A stretch of 28,485 nucleotides of DNA from Pyrenochaeta sp. MPI-SDFR-AT-0127. Taxonomy: Eukaryota > Ascomycota > Dothideomycetes > Pleosporales > Cucurbitariaceae. This document shows, in pieces, positions 1 to 9,534 of this stretch. The notes beneath the pieces are model-generated. The model was not told the origin of the DNA. It did no database searches and saw nothing but the letters and a program-made list of their open reading frames with translations. Numbering within the stretch: position 1 is the first letter of the stretch; the number at the start of each line of letters is the position of its first letter. The stretch lies in NCBI GenBank assembly GCA_020747015.1, contig JAGTJM010000136.1:1-28485 (forward strand), written 5' to 3'. The translations under genes were made by a program, and so were the position numbers.

Positions 1-949
1 CTATACTCCTTATCCGTTGATATCGCTTTCGGGTTTGGTACCTTGAATGACCGCCATCCATGCGAGATATATGCTAGATCGGGTTAGAAATATCCGATAC
101 GTTTGCAATAAAGCCGGACAAGTGGCAGAGATTATCGATGAAGTAAGGGGAGCAGAAGAAGTCGCCATCTGCGCTTGTGGTTTGGAAACGAATTTTAGCG
201 GTGGCGGCAGTGTCCTCGCTGTCTAGAATAACTTCTTGCATCCCCTGATACTTAGGTGCGTAATGCACGAACGATTGAAACAGCTTATACGCCAACCCGC
301 GGAGAAACTTGTGCGCAAGTCCGGTGGAGAGCCTATATTCTAGGATAGCAATTTGTGTCTCGACAAGGTATTGCGTGCGCTGCCATTCCAATATCCACTC
401 GGCAGAGTCTTCGTATTTGACGAGCCCGTGACCGTGGTCCTCTATGAGTTTACCGTCCCAAGTCACACTGTGGAAGCTGAGTGTGACTTCCCCTTTTTGG
501 AGATCGGCATGAGCCTCCATTTGAATGTGTTGGCCATCTTCTGGTGGTGGTATTTGCGCGATTACTGGCTTCCGAACTTCCATAGCACAGACATTGAGAC
601 CAGTTTCGGGTACTGAGGGCCGGAGAGTTCGGTAGAGGTAATCGGCGGCGGTCATGGCCATATCGGCATAGAAAGCTGAAGGTAGGAGCGGTACATGATT
701 GACAACATGGCCAGTGACGGCAGGTAGGACCTTAGGGTGGGAAAGGTCGGACTGGATAATGAGAGTGCCGCTACTAAGGTCTGGGTTGAGATCTTCGTAG
801 ATGAGGCGTTGGCAAGTGGTGGAGGAGAGGCTAGGCTGGCGAGCTACTCGAATATCAGGCATCATAGCGGTTGTAGGGCGGCCGGGAATTAGAAATATAG
901 TTATTATGACAATGGTTGGCACAATGGTAGCTATATCCAATGTCCCCAC
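1..949 (-). pseudogene. Fragment of a non-reducing polyketide synthase: product-template (PT) domain, frameshifted
   Basis: This 291-codon frame carries a PT domain, which in fungal non-reducing polyketide synthases folds and cyclises the poly-beta-keto chain. The PT similarity runs from about residue 33 (ARQPSLSSTTCQRLI) to the end. The likely catalytic pair is visible: His81 in GHVVN, and Asp272 in YFIDNLCHLSGF. The internal motif GLNVCAMEVRKPVIAQ is also typical. No ketosynthase or acyltransferase is encoded on the upstream side (right of 949), so this is a detached domain; the first 30 hydrophobic residues look fortuitous. The frame ends at a TAG at 74-76. The usual PT ending (YISHGW and a KEY-like tail) continues in another frame from about 73 to 2, so a one-base change near the GGG at 81-83 has broken it. 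The ACP and thioesterase parts would lie left of the window. PT assignment is firm; the product of the parent enzyme cannot be told. Confidence 0.85.
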
Positions 950-1834
950 TTAAGTGATTAGCTGGTAGGTAATGTTGAATTCGAATAGTAATTCTGGAAT
1001 GCTGAGTACTAAAAAAAGCGTATCATTTGTTAGAAAAGCAACAAATTTAAATGGAATAGAATAGCCTGAGGCTGAGCTTGAGGATAGAGTCAGTTATATT
1101 CACACGGCATGTTAAACTCTTAGCTTAGACCTAAAAATAGAGCCTATCCTGCCACAGTGACCCAAGCGGGACACATCCTGGACGAGTGTGAGGGCGGAGT
1201 TGTCGCTATTACCTCGGGTGAAAGAATAAGCTTGGCTTGAAATAAGCCGGTGGGGAACCGATGTTGCTCACTTGCATACAGAATAGCGCATCCTGGTTAC
1301 GCTGAAAAGGTGGTGATGTTCTCCCGGGCAGTCGATGTAAGATGAGATACTTGACTCCCAGGGTTTCGGAAGGAGAGGAGCGCCAATCTTCTCATGGTCA
1401 CGGCCCAGTACTGTGAGTCATATTAGGGACTGTCCAATAAGAAGGGTATAAAGTGAGTGAGAGCTAAAGGTTTAATTACGGCATTATCCTAGGTAGATGA
1501 GAGAAAATGTATCAGTCATTTCTCGCTACTAATCTAACTATTGTGGCACATTGTACGCGTTAATAAGTCCGCCACCAGACGCTGCTGCGGACCTTATAAA
1601 GTAAGATTGCACGAAAGGATATTCTAAGGCCAGCTCACGATAAAGCCGAGCAACCCGCTAGAGAATCATCGAACAAAGACCTCTACGGAATCTCCGAGAC
1701 AAGTTGATTGCACTAAGATCTTGCGATAGTTAGAATACCTATTGCATTTGGATCTACCTGGGCACTTGGTTAAATATGGTTATCCTGGGGGTCGTAACCA
1801 TAACCATGAGTAACTATGGAGCTACGAACCATAA
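950..1834. other. Intergenic, no gene seen
   Basis: I see no credible coding region on either strand. The stretch between the PT fragment and the first LTR-like repeat is moderately AT-rich. It does not contain the missing ketosynthase or acyltransferase of the polyketide synthase. Confidence 0.5.
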
Positions 1835-1905
1835 TGTTGAAGCAAGTGATTGTATTGTTGGTGTATAGACAGGTGAGACACCTCATATATATATATGTAA
1901 CGGTT
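1835..1905 (-). repeat. 3' end of an LTR-like dispersed repeat (minus-oriented copy)
   Basis: Read on the minus strand, this matches the last ~70 bp of the short LTR family best defined at 18235-18349. It has the TATATATATGAGG stretch, a CCTGTC word, then AATACAATCACTTGCTTCAACA at the end (split here as AATACAATCACTTG plus CTTCAACA). The other half differs. A longer related LTR could run to 2040, where the strand ends in CTGTTACA (TGTAACAG in LTR direction) and holds a TATATAG box, but I find no target duplication for that version. Confidence 0.55.
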
Positions 1906-2261
1906 TGGAGCCCTAGGGTGGAGCTACTCTAGGACAAGTTGGGATAGCCCATGAAGGATATCTATATAAGTAGCTCATCCCACCCTGGATAGACAATTCA
2001 GCGCAGTTCCCGGGTCTTCACCTCTAATTATACTGTTACAAAAAGTCCCTAATCTACCATAGTTAAATGATCATCACTTCTTCTTCCCATCCTCTAATAA
2101 ATACTCTTTGTGTGGGAAAAATGCTAGAAGTACTTTGAATTCTAGGCGGCACTGAGCCCGCGCGCACAGTTAAAGGCCTTGGAATACCACTCACTTAAAA
2201 ATTTACCTGAAGCTGGCTGTCCTCTCGCATGATGCTGCAGCAGAATTTCCTTAACACACTT

Positions 2262-2419
2262 ACGCCTGGCGCCGATTTATTCATGCCCTTACTTGTGTTC
2301 ACACTTAAAGCTTCAGGTTTTATATAGTACTGGAGAAGCCTTTTTAAGCCCACAGCTTGTGCTATCTACACACCACCGGCCCTTAAAGAAACAGACGCTG
2401 CGAACATATCTTGGTGTAG
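2262..2419 (+). repeat. Direct repeat, left copy (~158 bp)
   Basis: This copy pairs with 3096-3250 in the same orientation at roughly three-quarters identity. It runs from ACGCCTG to a common end ATATCTTGGTGTAG. The best conserved part is the last 45 bp, which includes GGCCCTTAAAGAAACAG. The pair brackets about 680 bp and could be old LTRs of a small non-coding element or two copies of another dispersed repeat. No clear TG..CA ends or target duplication are seen. Confidence 0.7.
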
Positions 2420-3095
2420 GCTAGAGGTTGGCCTCCCTTAGCCCTGGCGGCCCCTTGAAGGGTAGCCGGTACATGAGTAAGGTAAGAATACCCGGGGCAG
2501 GGCTGGCTGGTTGGTGAGTCATCCGATGTGGAGGAGTTCGCAGGGAGCGGATGCCGCTAGTTGTAGTTAGGCGAAGTGCTCTGCATGCGGAGCAAATGTA
2601 GCGCTTACTGTAACTACATACGGAAGTGGAGCCGAGCACCAGGAGTGTTGCAACTATGTGCAAGGGTGCAGCCGCATTCGCTAGCGGCTGTGCGGTCGCT
2701 ACGGCGCGGGGGAATTCAGCCGCTCCCGGAATTCCCGCGTGAGCGCGGAACGTATAGCGCGCCAAGACCCACTTGTTCTTCGTTACGCTCTCTTGATAAG
2801 CGTGACCTTCTAAGACAACATGTGATGGAGCTGGCTCCAGACCTGTTGGCGGTGACGACGTTACAGGATGATTGCGTTTTGTACGTGAAACTAGGCATTC
2901 CGTGCATCAAAGGCATGCCCTGGTCAACAATGACTGTACATGTACGCTCTACGGCCACATGTAGAAATCAATACAGTTTGCTAAAAACGAACTTCCCTGA
3001 CGTTACCGCGACCAACGCTTCTTCAGAATCCAGATCTTTCAAGGATAGCTGTATCCACTGCTAAGTCACAGGTTTTACCTCATTTGATTCAGATA
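2420..3095. other. Spacer between the direct repeats; no recognisable gene
   Basis: A 162-codon plus-strand frame (2576-3064) and overlapping minus-strand frames fill this GC-richer stretch, but none shows a motif I recognise and both strands are equally open, so I do not call a gene. A palindromic GC-rich word (CCGGAATTCCCGCG) lies near 2725-2745. Confidence 0.4.
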
Positions 3096-3250
3096 ACGCC
3101 TGAGGCTGATTTATTTATGCCCTTACCCATGTTCACACCTACGCCCCAGGTTTTACCCAGTGTTGTAGAAGCGTTGTAAGCTACAGCATGTGATATTCAC
3201 ACACCGCTGGCCCTTAAAGAAACAGCCGCCACGAACATATCTTGGTGTAG
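3096..3250 (+). repeat. Direct repeat, right copy (~155 bp)
   Basis: This is the partner of 2262-2419, in the same orientation and with the same end word ATATCTTGGTGTAG. Differences are scattered and include many transitions, as expected of an old duplication in a genome with RIP. Confidence 0.7.
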
Positions 3251-4035
3251 CAAGCTATAGCCCGCTTCTACTTACCACATCGCGACCCACGCGGGGCCCC
3301 TTCCCGGTGTTATGGTTTAGTAGTAACTGATTCGATATTTTAATCCATTCTTATAACCTTTGGTGTAATTGTGATATTCTTTCTGTATCCTGTTTGTTTG
3401 GATTGCGCGCAATTATTCTGAAGCCATACTTTGTCGTCGACCAGCTTCGCCGCATTTAGCTGATTTCAGGACCCGCGATTTTGGTCCTACCATGATGGCG
3501 TTTTCGAGCATGTGAAGGCACGACGGATGTCCGTAATTCCGTGACAAGGTGTACACTCGCTTGCACTTCCAGTTTCCGGTTGTTGCGCGCCACTCAGCTT
3601 CCATCCCACGCTCGCCCTTGTCTCGCTTAGAACAAGCCTTTCTGTGGTCGTCCTAGCTCCTATCGATAACACTTGATAAGTCTAGAGGTTCCGGCAACCG
3701 AGCTAGCGGGGTACTGTTGACACAAGCTAGAATCGTCTAGGAAAGGCTTTGGATAAACGAGACAGGGCTGACATGGGATGGAAGTCTTGCCACGTGCAAT
3801 ACCCGGAAGCTGCAGTGCAAGCGACTGTAACCTCTCTGCGCTTTTCTTCTGTCGCCACGTCTGGTCGTCATGCCTCGCTTGCCTGCGCCGTCGTACTCCT
3901 CGCATCCATAGACGTGTCAGCCCGGCTGAAACTAGCCTATGCGGCTGAACAAGGTCCCCAGGCCACACTGGCTCACCGGTCGTCTTCTAAAAGAATTGTT
4001 TGTCTGCTGTTATCAGGCATCTATAATGTTTCAAT
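3251..4035. other. Upstream region of the Zn2Cys6 gene; no gene called
   Basis: Short frames occur on both strands (for example 3749-4075 plus and 3660-3968 minus), but they overlap each other and carry no recognisable domain. A stop at 4024-4026 closes the frame before the ATG at 4036. The promoter of the regulator gene presumably lies here, but I cannot point to specific elements. Confidence 0.4.
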
Positions 4036-5891
4036 ATGTCAGCCGAGGCGATGGATTCCGCGTCAAACATCATGATAGACGACTTTTTCGAAGGTTGGCT
4101 GTCTATACCATCAATGAGAAACCTTTTTGAAGAGGATTTTTGGGAGACATCTAAACATCAATCAGACAATTCGAAGGTACAACCGAGGCAAGAAGCCATC
4201 TCACTTAACCCAGCGCGGCTTGATCTAGATAACAATAGGGTTACCCAATCACAATCGTGAGAGATTCCCCTAAAGACTAAAGCAGATGTTAACGATTTCA
4301 AGATCTCCTCTAGCTCCTGTAGACTCCGCTGCCGGAAATCCGATTGTACGCAAGCGAAGGGTACATACAAAATCACGCTTAGGCTGCATCAGCTGCAAAC
4401 GGCGGAAAATCAAGGTATCGGAAACATCCTGACCTACTCTAACAGCACGCTGAATGAGTTATAGTGCCAAGAACAATGGCCTTCATGCGCTAACTGCATC
4501 AAGCGTGGATGTCCTTGCAGATATCCGACCATCTTCAGAAATACACAGCACGATCGTATCGTTTCTGAAGTCGTCAGTAACCCGCGCCCATTTGTTAGCC
4601 TCACCGACACTCCAAAAACGTACAGTGCAAATGATTTGCGACTTTTTCACCACTTCCTAGTAGCCGCTCACCCCTATAGCTCCCATAAGCACGTTGCTGT
4701 TTGGGTGAGAGACATTCCTGCAATTAGTCACCAGGTAAGAACGCTTTTTTTCTATTTCTTTATACGCCTGACAATTTCTAGTACGACTACCTAATGCATT
4801 CTATTCTCGCACTTGCTGGTACACATCTTTCTGTCTTCATTGATGGCCCACACGGCAACATGGCTCTATCACACCGCCAGAAGGCAATCACGGGCCTGGA
4901 AGAGGCGTTCACTAGATGGCCGCCGAAGGCAGAAGAAGCGCACGTTATGCTCGCAGGCTCTTACATTCTAGCCTTCCAATCTGCCTACCTGCCCGATGGC
5001 ATCGTCGACAGTATCATTTCTCTTCGTGGATGCGCCTTGATCTCGCAGATGATTAAGGACAGTCACATGGAAGGCATATTTTCGCTTGAACCAGAACTGC
5101 ACGGTCTGGGATATGAACTGAAGCTTGAAAGATTTCCGGCTCTGGATCAGGATCTTGCTCACGATGCGCTCCGCTCTCTAGCAGGGTTCGCTCATTTCTT
5201 TTGTGGAGGACGGGAATTTGAAAGAGCTTTGTTCGCACAGCTGGTCGAATTAGTCCGCCCCCTCCTGGACCCCAGTCGCCATTCATCTCCGCAAATATCG
5301 ACAACCCTGGATCCTGCGGATGCAAGATCAGAAGAAACAGCTAGCTCGAGTGAGAACTCATCCTTTTCCACTTCATCGCCAATTGTCCGCCCACTTTTTC
5401 CGGGTGAGCTACTTGCATCCTCCGACAACATGTTATCTGATAACGCTAAAGACGTCTTCAATATCCCTCCTAATCATAAGGTAGAACCTCATCGCTCATT
5501 CAACGCCCTCATCTCCAGCATCACCATGTTCTGCACCTGGCCACATAATGACGTTCTCCACCTTTTCTCTCCTGCCAACAGGCTAGGAGCCGTATTAATC
5601 GCCCATTGCATCGCGGTCAGATTCATCATTTCGCCGTTGTACATACCGGATTCAGCGATGAGAACACCTATGAAGGCTATGATCGAGTGGGGCGAAAAGG
5701 TTGTGGACTCTATAGAAGATGATGAACAGGTTGAGTGGATGCAATACGTTGCGTGGCCGTTGCGTATTTTGAGGACTATGCGTTGTTGTCTTAATCAGAA
5801 GAAGGGGTTGACGATTGGGGATTTGCATGATATTTTGATAAAGGATCCTGGAGCGTTTCGGGCATACCTGGGCACTTTAGCAGGTTACTAG
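4036..5891 (+). CDS. Zn2Cys6 (Gal4-type) fungal transcription factor, intact, 3 introns
   Basis: Nuclear regulator with an N-terminal binuclear zinc cluster and a C-terminal helical regulatory region. Proposed exons are 4036-4256, 4303-4414, 4465-4734 and 4782-5891, giving about 570 aa. Introns 4415-4464 (50 bp) and 4735-4781 (47 bp) are well supported: both are phase 0, with branch words GCTGAAT and CCTGAC, and splicing rebuilds the cluster. The six cysteines (C102, C105, C112, C119, C122, C129; spacing 2-6-6-2-6) straddle the second intron, with CKRRKIK before it and WPSCANCIKRGCPC after it. The third intron joins to DYLMHSILALAGTHLSVF, typical of this family. The first intron (4257-4302, 46 bp, GTGAGA donor, TTAACG branch) is my inference: it fuses an acidic 74-codon frame to the cluster exon. 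Otherwise the protein starts at the ATG at 4286 (502 aa) and the upstream frame is a uORF. No inactivating change is seen. Its target genes are unknown; the nearby PKS fragment and hotdog enzyme are candidates only by position. Confidence 0.85.
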
Positions 5892-5896
5892 AACAG

Positions 5897-5955
5897 TTAT
5901 CCGTTATAACGGTTATATAGCCCCATTTTGCTCCGTCGGATATAACCGTTATAGG
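5897..5955. repeat. Inverted repeat just after the Zn2Cys6 stop codon
   Basis: Two arms with an exact 13-base match, ATAACGGTTATAT and its reverse complement ATATAACCGTTAT, are separated by about 25 bases. They begin within about 15 bases of the stop codon. The same GTTATAACGGTTATA word recurs in the palindrome at 6543-6569. It could fold in the 3' UTR or mark the end of a small mobile element. Confidence 0.6.
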
Positions 5956-5958
5956 TTT

Positions 5959-6057
5959 TGTCAGACACCACGGTGGCTGAAGCATACATGTAGCAGTTGC
6001 TGGGAACGCGTATATATATGTGAGGTATCCCGCCTGTCTGTGTCGGATATCACGGTG
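5959..6057 (+). repeat. Short LTR-like repeat, 3'-truncated, abutting the start of another copy
   Basis: The stretch begins TGTCAGACACCACGGTGGC, followed by GAAGCATACATG and a TATATATATG run, matching the 115-bp LTR at 18235-18349. The last ~33 bp are missing. At 6041 it runs directly into TGTCGGATATCACGGTG, the first 17 bases of a second copy, which then diverges. This looks like a nested insertion or a rearranged junction. Confidence 0.65.
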
Positions 6058-6172
6058 TCAAGATGGGCGATGAAGGCAGTGGTCATGTGACCTTGTCTAC
6101 ATGACTAATTAGCGCCATTTCTTAATCTCAGGCCCAGCTTGATTAATGAGATAACTCTTGCACCCCCAAGTT

Positions 6173-6283
6173 TGTGACACACGGTGGCTGAAGCATACAT
6201 GTAACAGGTGCTGGATACACACGTACATATATATGAGGCATCCCGCCTGTCAGATAATAACAATACAATCACTTGCTTCAACA
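6173..6283 (+). repeat. Short LTR-like repeat, near full length (~111 bp)
   Basis: This copy contains ACGGTGGCTGAAGCATACAT, TACATATATATGAGGCATCC and the end CACTTGCTTCAACA, closely matching 18235-18349. The first ten bases differ (TGTGACACACGG). The flanks AAGTT and GGTTT are not a clean target duplication. Confidence 0.7.
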
Positions 6284-6705
6284 GGTTTCTCTTCGATGTA
6301 TTGGCAGGTCTACAAAGTACGGCGATATCTGATCGGAGAGACCAAAATTTTAGACATTCGGTGAGACCGAGAATATCGGGTTGACCGTCGGCCAGACCGA
6401 AGAGCTGGAGTTAAAGGCTGTAGATATAAAGGAGTAGGTTGCACTCTGTAGAAAGAGACAGAGATTTCTCAAATAGAGATAATTTCAAGTCTATTGAGAC
6501 TTGCGTCACATGCGCCACAGTATTAGAGTTCTCATACCAATACGATGGTTATAACGGTTATAACCATCGAAAGTCTTGGCAATGCTGATTGGCTGAAAAT
6601 CCATGCAAAAAAGCTCCACATAGCCCTGTTAAACCCTTCAAATCTGTCATTTTAGGTCATTCGACAGACTAACCACCAGGATGTTATCTGATATCTCTTC
6701 TATTA
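6284..6705. other. Non-coding stretch with a GACCG-rich part and a palindrome
   Basis: There is no gene. Positions 6320-6410 are rich in AGACCGA-type words, loosely like the GGTCTG-rich DNA around 18,165-18,400. A TATAAAGG-like word lies near 6425. Positions 6543-6569 form a perfect palindrome (arms CGATGGTTATAAC, one central G). This may be remnants of LTRs, but I could not delimit one. Confidence 0.4.
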
Positions 6706-8407
6706 ACGTGAGTTATCAGCATTTGGACCATGTCAGCACTTGGATCACTTTTCCCCGACGTCGCACCTCCAACTTCAATTAAACAACCACAACGCATCAA
6801 ATAAATTGAAACTACTCACCGCTAGACTCAGCTGAGGTCTCTACATTAGCCCGATAGGTTCTCATATTATGTCCGGTCTTTTCACAATTGCCACATCGTC
6901 GCGAAGTCGACGGAACCGCTTCTCCAGCACCACCCCCAGATCGCTTATCCGCCTTTGCCTTTGCCTCCGCGTCTCTCTAGGCCAGTATATTCTCTGCATC
7001 CTCTATACTAAGTGCCCTTCCTTGTCGGAGACGTGTCTTTTTTGCCCTTTGATGCTTGCTTAGTGCCTCATTCACTTTCCGAAGGGTGTTCTCTTCAGTC
7101 AGGAGGGTGACCGTATGCGCTAATGTCTCTATACCCTTAGCCATTTGACCGACTGCATTAAATATCATGGTCGGCGAGCTTCCTTGATGACTAGTGATCT
7201 TGGATTGCACATAGTCGGTCTGTAAGAGGGCTTCTGTTGGATTGTGTGGCGTCTGAGAGACCCAAGGGTCGGCATCTGCCGAAGGGGGTAGTATGGTTGA
7301 TGTGGGAACTGACGAACACATCAATCTCATAACTATAAAAGTGCTTCAAGACACTGAAACATCCAGCATTGAGCGGCTGGGTCAGATCAGACGAGTGTGG
7401 AGGGAGACAGATGGTCACAATGTTATGAGACTTGCAATAAGCCTCAAACTCAGCCGACGTATGGCTCTTGTGTCCGTCTAGCACTAAGAGCAGGTACGCA
7501 CCTTTTGTCGAACTTGCGGTATGTTTGTCGAAATGTTTGATCTATTCCAAGCCAGTCTCATTGTTCGTCTACCCGTTATTTGTGGGTTTGATCACCCAGG
7601 AGCTTGGTAGACCGCCCTCGGTATACTAATTGGCGAGGTGGTAAGAGCCTTGAACTACCAGAAATAGGGGAAGGTCGCGACTCACGACCTTCCCCATTGA
7701 CGCAAGTGATCGCTGTACCCTATTCTCGGTTACCTAGCTGCACTTTCTTGTATTTGCCCTTCCGATCGGACCGAGTTACAACTATACAGCCGCAGATGAT
7801 GCCTATCATGAAGCCCGTTTCGTCGAAGTTCTACGTGTCGCCATCTTGTATGCCGTACTTGGCTTTCATATTCATTATAAGTCGGAACTAGTCTTCGATA
7901 AGCTTCGAATCTTCACAAAGAGCCCTCTGGAAGTCGCAAGAACGTGAAAACGCGTGTTTAGCTCTGGGGTACGTTTCACGAAGCGATGCGCCTAGAGCTC
8001 GCGGACGAGCCGCTTCCCACGCGATGCGAGGATGTAGTTAGCTATATCTTCTACATCCTCGAGCCGGGGAGGAAATCCTCGATTACCTAGGTCTAGTATA
8101 TACCGAACAATGACCTCCTTTTCAGTTGCATCTAAATTATGGGATTTCGGTCGAAATTCTTTCGCCGGCGTCCTGCCCGTCATTCTGTTGCGGAGGGAAG
8201 AATATGGTACGTTGTAGAGCTGTGCCGCGCGTCGCATCGATACTTTCTTGGACGATTTGATCGCTTCGATGGCTAGGACGATTCTGGCTTCTTTTGATTG
8301 AGCTGCCATTTGTTGTTGTGGAGTAATCGCGTGTTGAAGTTGGAAGGCGCGATGTGGGGGAAAAATGATCCAAGTGCTGACATGGTCCAGATGCTGATAA
8401 TCCACGT
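6706..8407 (-). mobile_element. Fot1/pogo-type (Tc1-mariner superfamily) DNA transposon, 1.70 kb, RIP-damaged
   Basis: Both ends are visible. The left end reads ACGTGAGTTATCAGCATTTG after a TA (6704-6705). The right end reads ACGTGGATTATCAGCATCTG on the minus strand, next to a TA (8408-8409). The inverted repeats continue with scattered differences for about 70 bp, including GGACCATGTCAGCACTTGGA and a C-rich CCAACTTCAA part. The TA duplication, the size and the encoded pogo-family transposase fit Fot1-type elements of ascomycetes. The single decayed gene on the minus strand fills the element. Confidence 0.9.
6812..8309 (-). pseudogene. Fot1/pogo transposase (DDE_1), inactivated by RIP-like stops
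   Basis: The natural start is the ATG at 8307-8309 (MAAQSKEARIVLAIEAI), giving about 499 codons. Domains in order: a psq-type helix-turn-helix (MRRAAQLYNVPYSSLRNRMT), a CENP-B-like HTH (to about 7,990), the DDE_1 core with the first Asp in a NFDETGF motif near 7,830, the second in LDGHKSHTS (about 7,470), and a third catalytic position now read as PLNAGCF (Asp to Asn, a G-to-A change). The C-terminal coil ends in AKKTRLRQG and a degraded CCHC knuckle (RCGNCEKTGHNMRTY, last Cys lost). Four or more in-frame stops lie where tryptophan is expected (TGG to TAG), plus one near 7,995. It is non-functional; any internal deletions could be mobilised only by another copy. Confidence 0.9.
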
Positions 8408-8634
8408 TAGTTGTTTTTTCGCCGCTCAGTATGGCCCCATGAAAGTACGTCGAATCTGCAACTAAAACGATATAGTCGGGGACGCTGAATTTCATCTCTA
8501 AGGTATCCAGTGATCTACTACTAAATATAACCCGTTCAATTATCCCATACAAAATCTCTCAAAACCAAGCACCCTTAGAGATATCCAATCATCTAGAAGG
8601 CCGCTGCCGTTGCTCAGTATTTCAATCGCCCCGA

Positions 8635-9300
8635 TTATATCGCAGCTCTCCTCAGATTTGTAACCTGCTTTGGTTCAATAAACAGTGCCTCAGCTTCACA
8701 AAGCACAACGGGTTTCTCTCCTTTGCTCTCTTCGACCAGTGTCTCTAACCAGCCTCTCACCCACGCCTTCCGCCCCTCGACTTTCATCGTCTCCGCCTTC
8801 AAGACAACAATCTGCCCCGCTATAACCGGCTTCTTGTAATCCACCTTCAAGCTCGCCGTAACAGCTACTTTATTTGGGAGAGCGGGGAGGCAGCACAGAC
8901 CTGTTCCTTCATCGAGGAGTGTTGCGAGTAAGCCACCGTGGACTATGCCCGGATGGCCGCAGAGAGCGGTGCCGAGATATTGGAGGGAGACGAAGGTGCT
9001 GCCATCTGCGGTTGAGAATTGGAAGGGTGGGACTGTTATCTTATCTGGTCCTAATAGTGTCCCTGCCGTCAAGATTTGATTCCGTAGCGCAAGCGGAAGC
9101 TTGAGGTGCGGCCTTGAAGCAATGTATTTCTTATCCTCGATTAGAGACTTCGTGAGTGGGTGTTCCAAGATGAGTTTGTCTATCGCGGCGGCTTCTTCGG
9201 TGCAAGGGGGGAAGAGTTTGAGGTTTTCTTCTCCTGCTGGAGGATTTACTAGGTCCCGTGCTGTGGATGCGGCATCGGAGACGGTTGGGGCGGCGGACAT
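8635..9300 (-). CDS. Hotdog-fold thioesterase (PaaI/4HBT-like), intact
   Basis: A 221-aa single-exon protein of the 4HBT hotdog superfamily, which hydrolyses acyl-CoA or acyl-carrier thioesters. The core motif GHPGIVHGGLLATLLDEGTG has the signature His121-Gly-Gly and the acidic Asp130 downstream. It is followed by the central strand VAVTASLKVDYKKPVIAGQ, and the helix and strands after it are complete. The N-terminal 60 residues are the Pro/Glu-rich leader and helix usual in fungal members. The ATG at 9298-9300 is the first in frame after a stop about 55 bases upstream; the codons between would encode a hydrophobic stretch but contain no ATG. A possible 5'-leader intron lies upstream. The substrate is unknown. 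It may be a housekeeping enzyme or part of the decayed polyketide region; the sequence cannot decide. Confidence 0.88.
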   Translation of the reverse strand: MSAAPTVSDAASTARDLVNPPAGEENLKLFPPCTEEAAAIDKLILEHPLTKSLIEDKKYIASRPHLKLPLALRNQILTAGTLLGPDKITVPPFQFSTADGSTFVSLQYLGTALCGHPGIVHGGLLATLLDEGTGLCCLPALPNKVAVTASLKVDYKKPVIAGQIVVLKAETMKVEGRKAWVRGWLETLVEESKGEKPVVLCEAEALFIEPKQVTNLRRAAI

Positions 9301-9440
9301 TGTGAAGTAGAGGGCGCTTATGGCGACGTATATTATGATGCGGTCCAGGTTTCTTGATTATTGAGGAGGGATTCCGGATTGCGAAGTTTTCAAGACGGTT
9401 TGCGAGCTAGGCAGCAATGTCGAGGTTGAGATCAGCGGTG

Positions 9441-9534
9441 CTGTCAATGTTAGCTATTTGATGGAATTCTCAACGAGGCCCTAAAACAAGAATAAATATT
9501 CAGGTAAATTATAGAAGGGAGGAGAAGAACTCAC
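9441..9534 (-). other. Possible intron in the 5' leader of the thioesterase gene
   Basis: On the minus strand a GTGAGTTC donor at 9534 and a TTGACAG acceptor at 9441, with a perfect GCTAAC branch word at 9449-9454, frame a 94-bp intron. It lies 140 bp upstream of the start codon on the same strand. A short exon beginning ATGCCGCATTGG before it does not join in frame to the thioesterase, so I read it as untranslated. This rests on splice words alone. Confidence 0.35.

Noticed and set aside
353..616. Open frame on the plus strand within the PT-domain fragment
   Set aside because: It is antisense to a clearly recognised PT domain and has no motif of its own.
1835..2040. Full 206-bp LTR from TGTTGAAG to CTGTTACA on the minus strand
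   Set aside because: The ends and a TATA box fit, but the flanks (CATAA and AAAAG) are not a target duplication and half does not match the other copies.
2421..3064. Three overlapping frames of 80-162 codons on both strands
   Set aside because: Both strands are equally open in GC-richer DNA, no domain is visible, and the region lies between diverged repeats.
3413..4130. Several frames upstream of the Zn2Cys6 gene
   Set aside because: They overlap in different phases and strands and show no family features.
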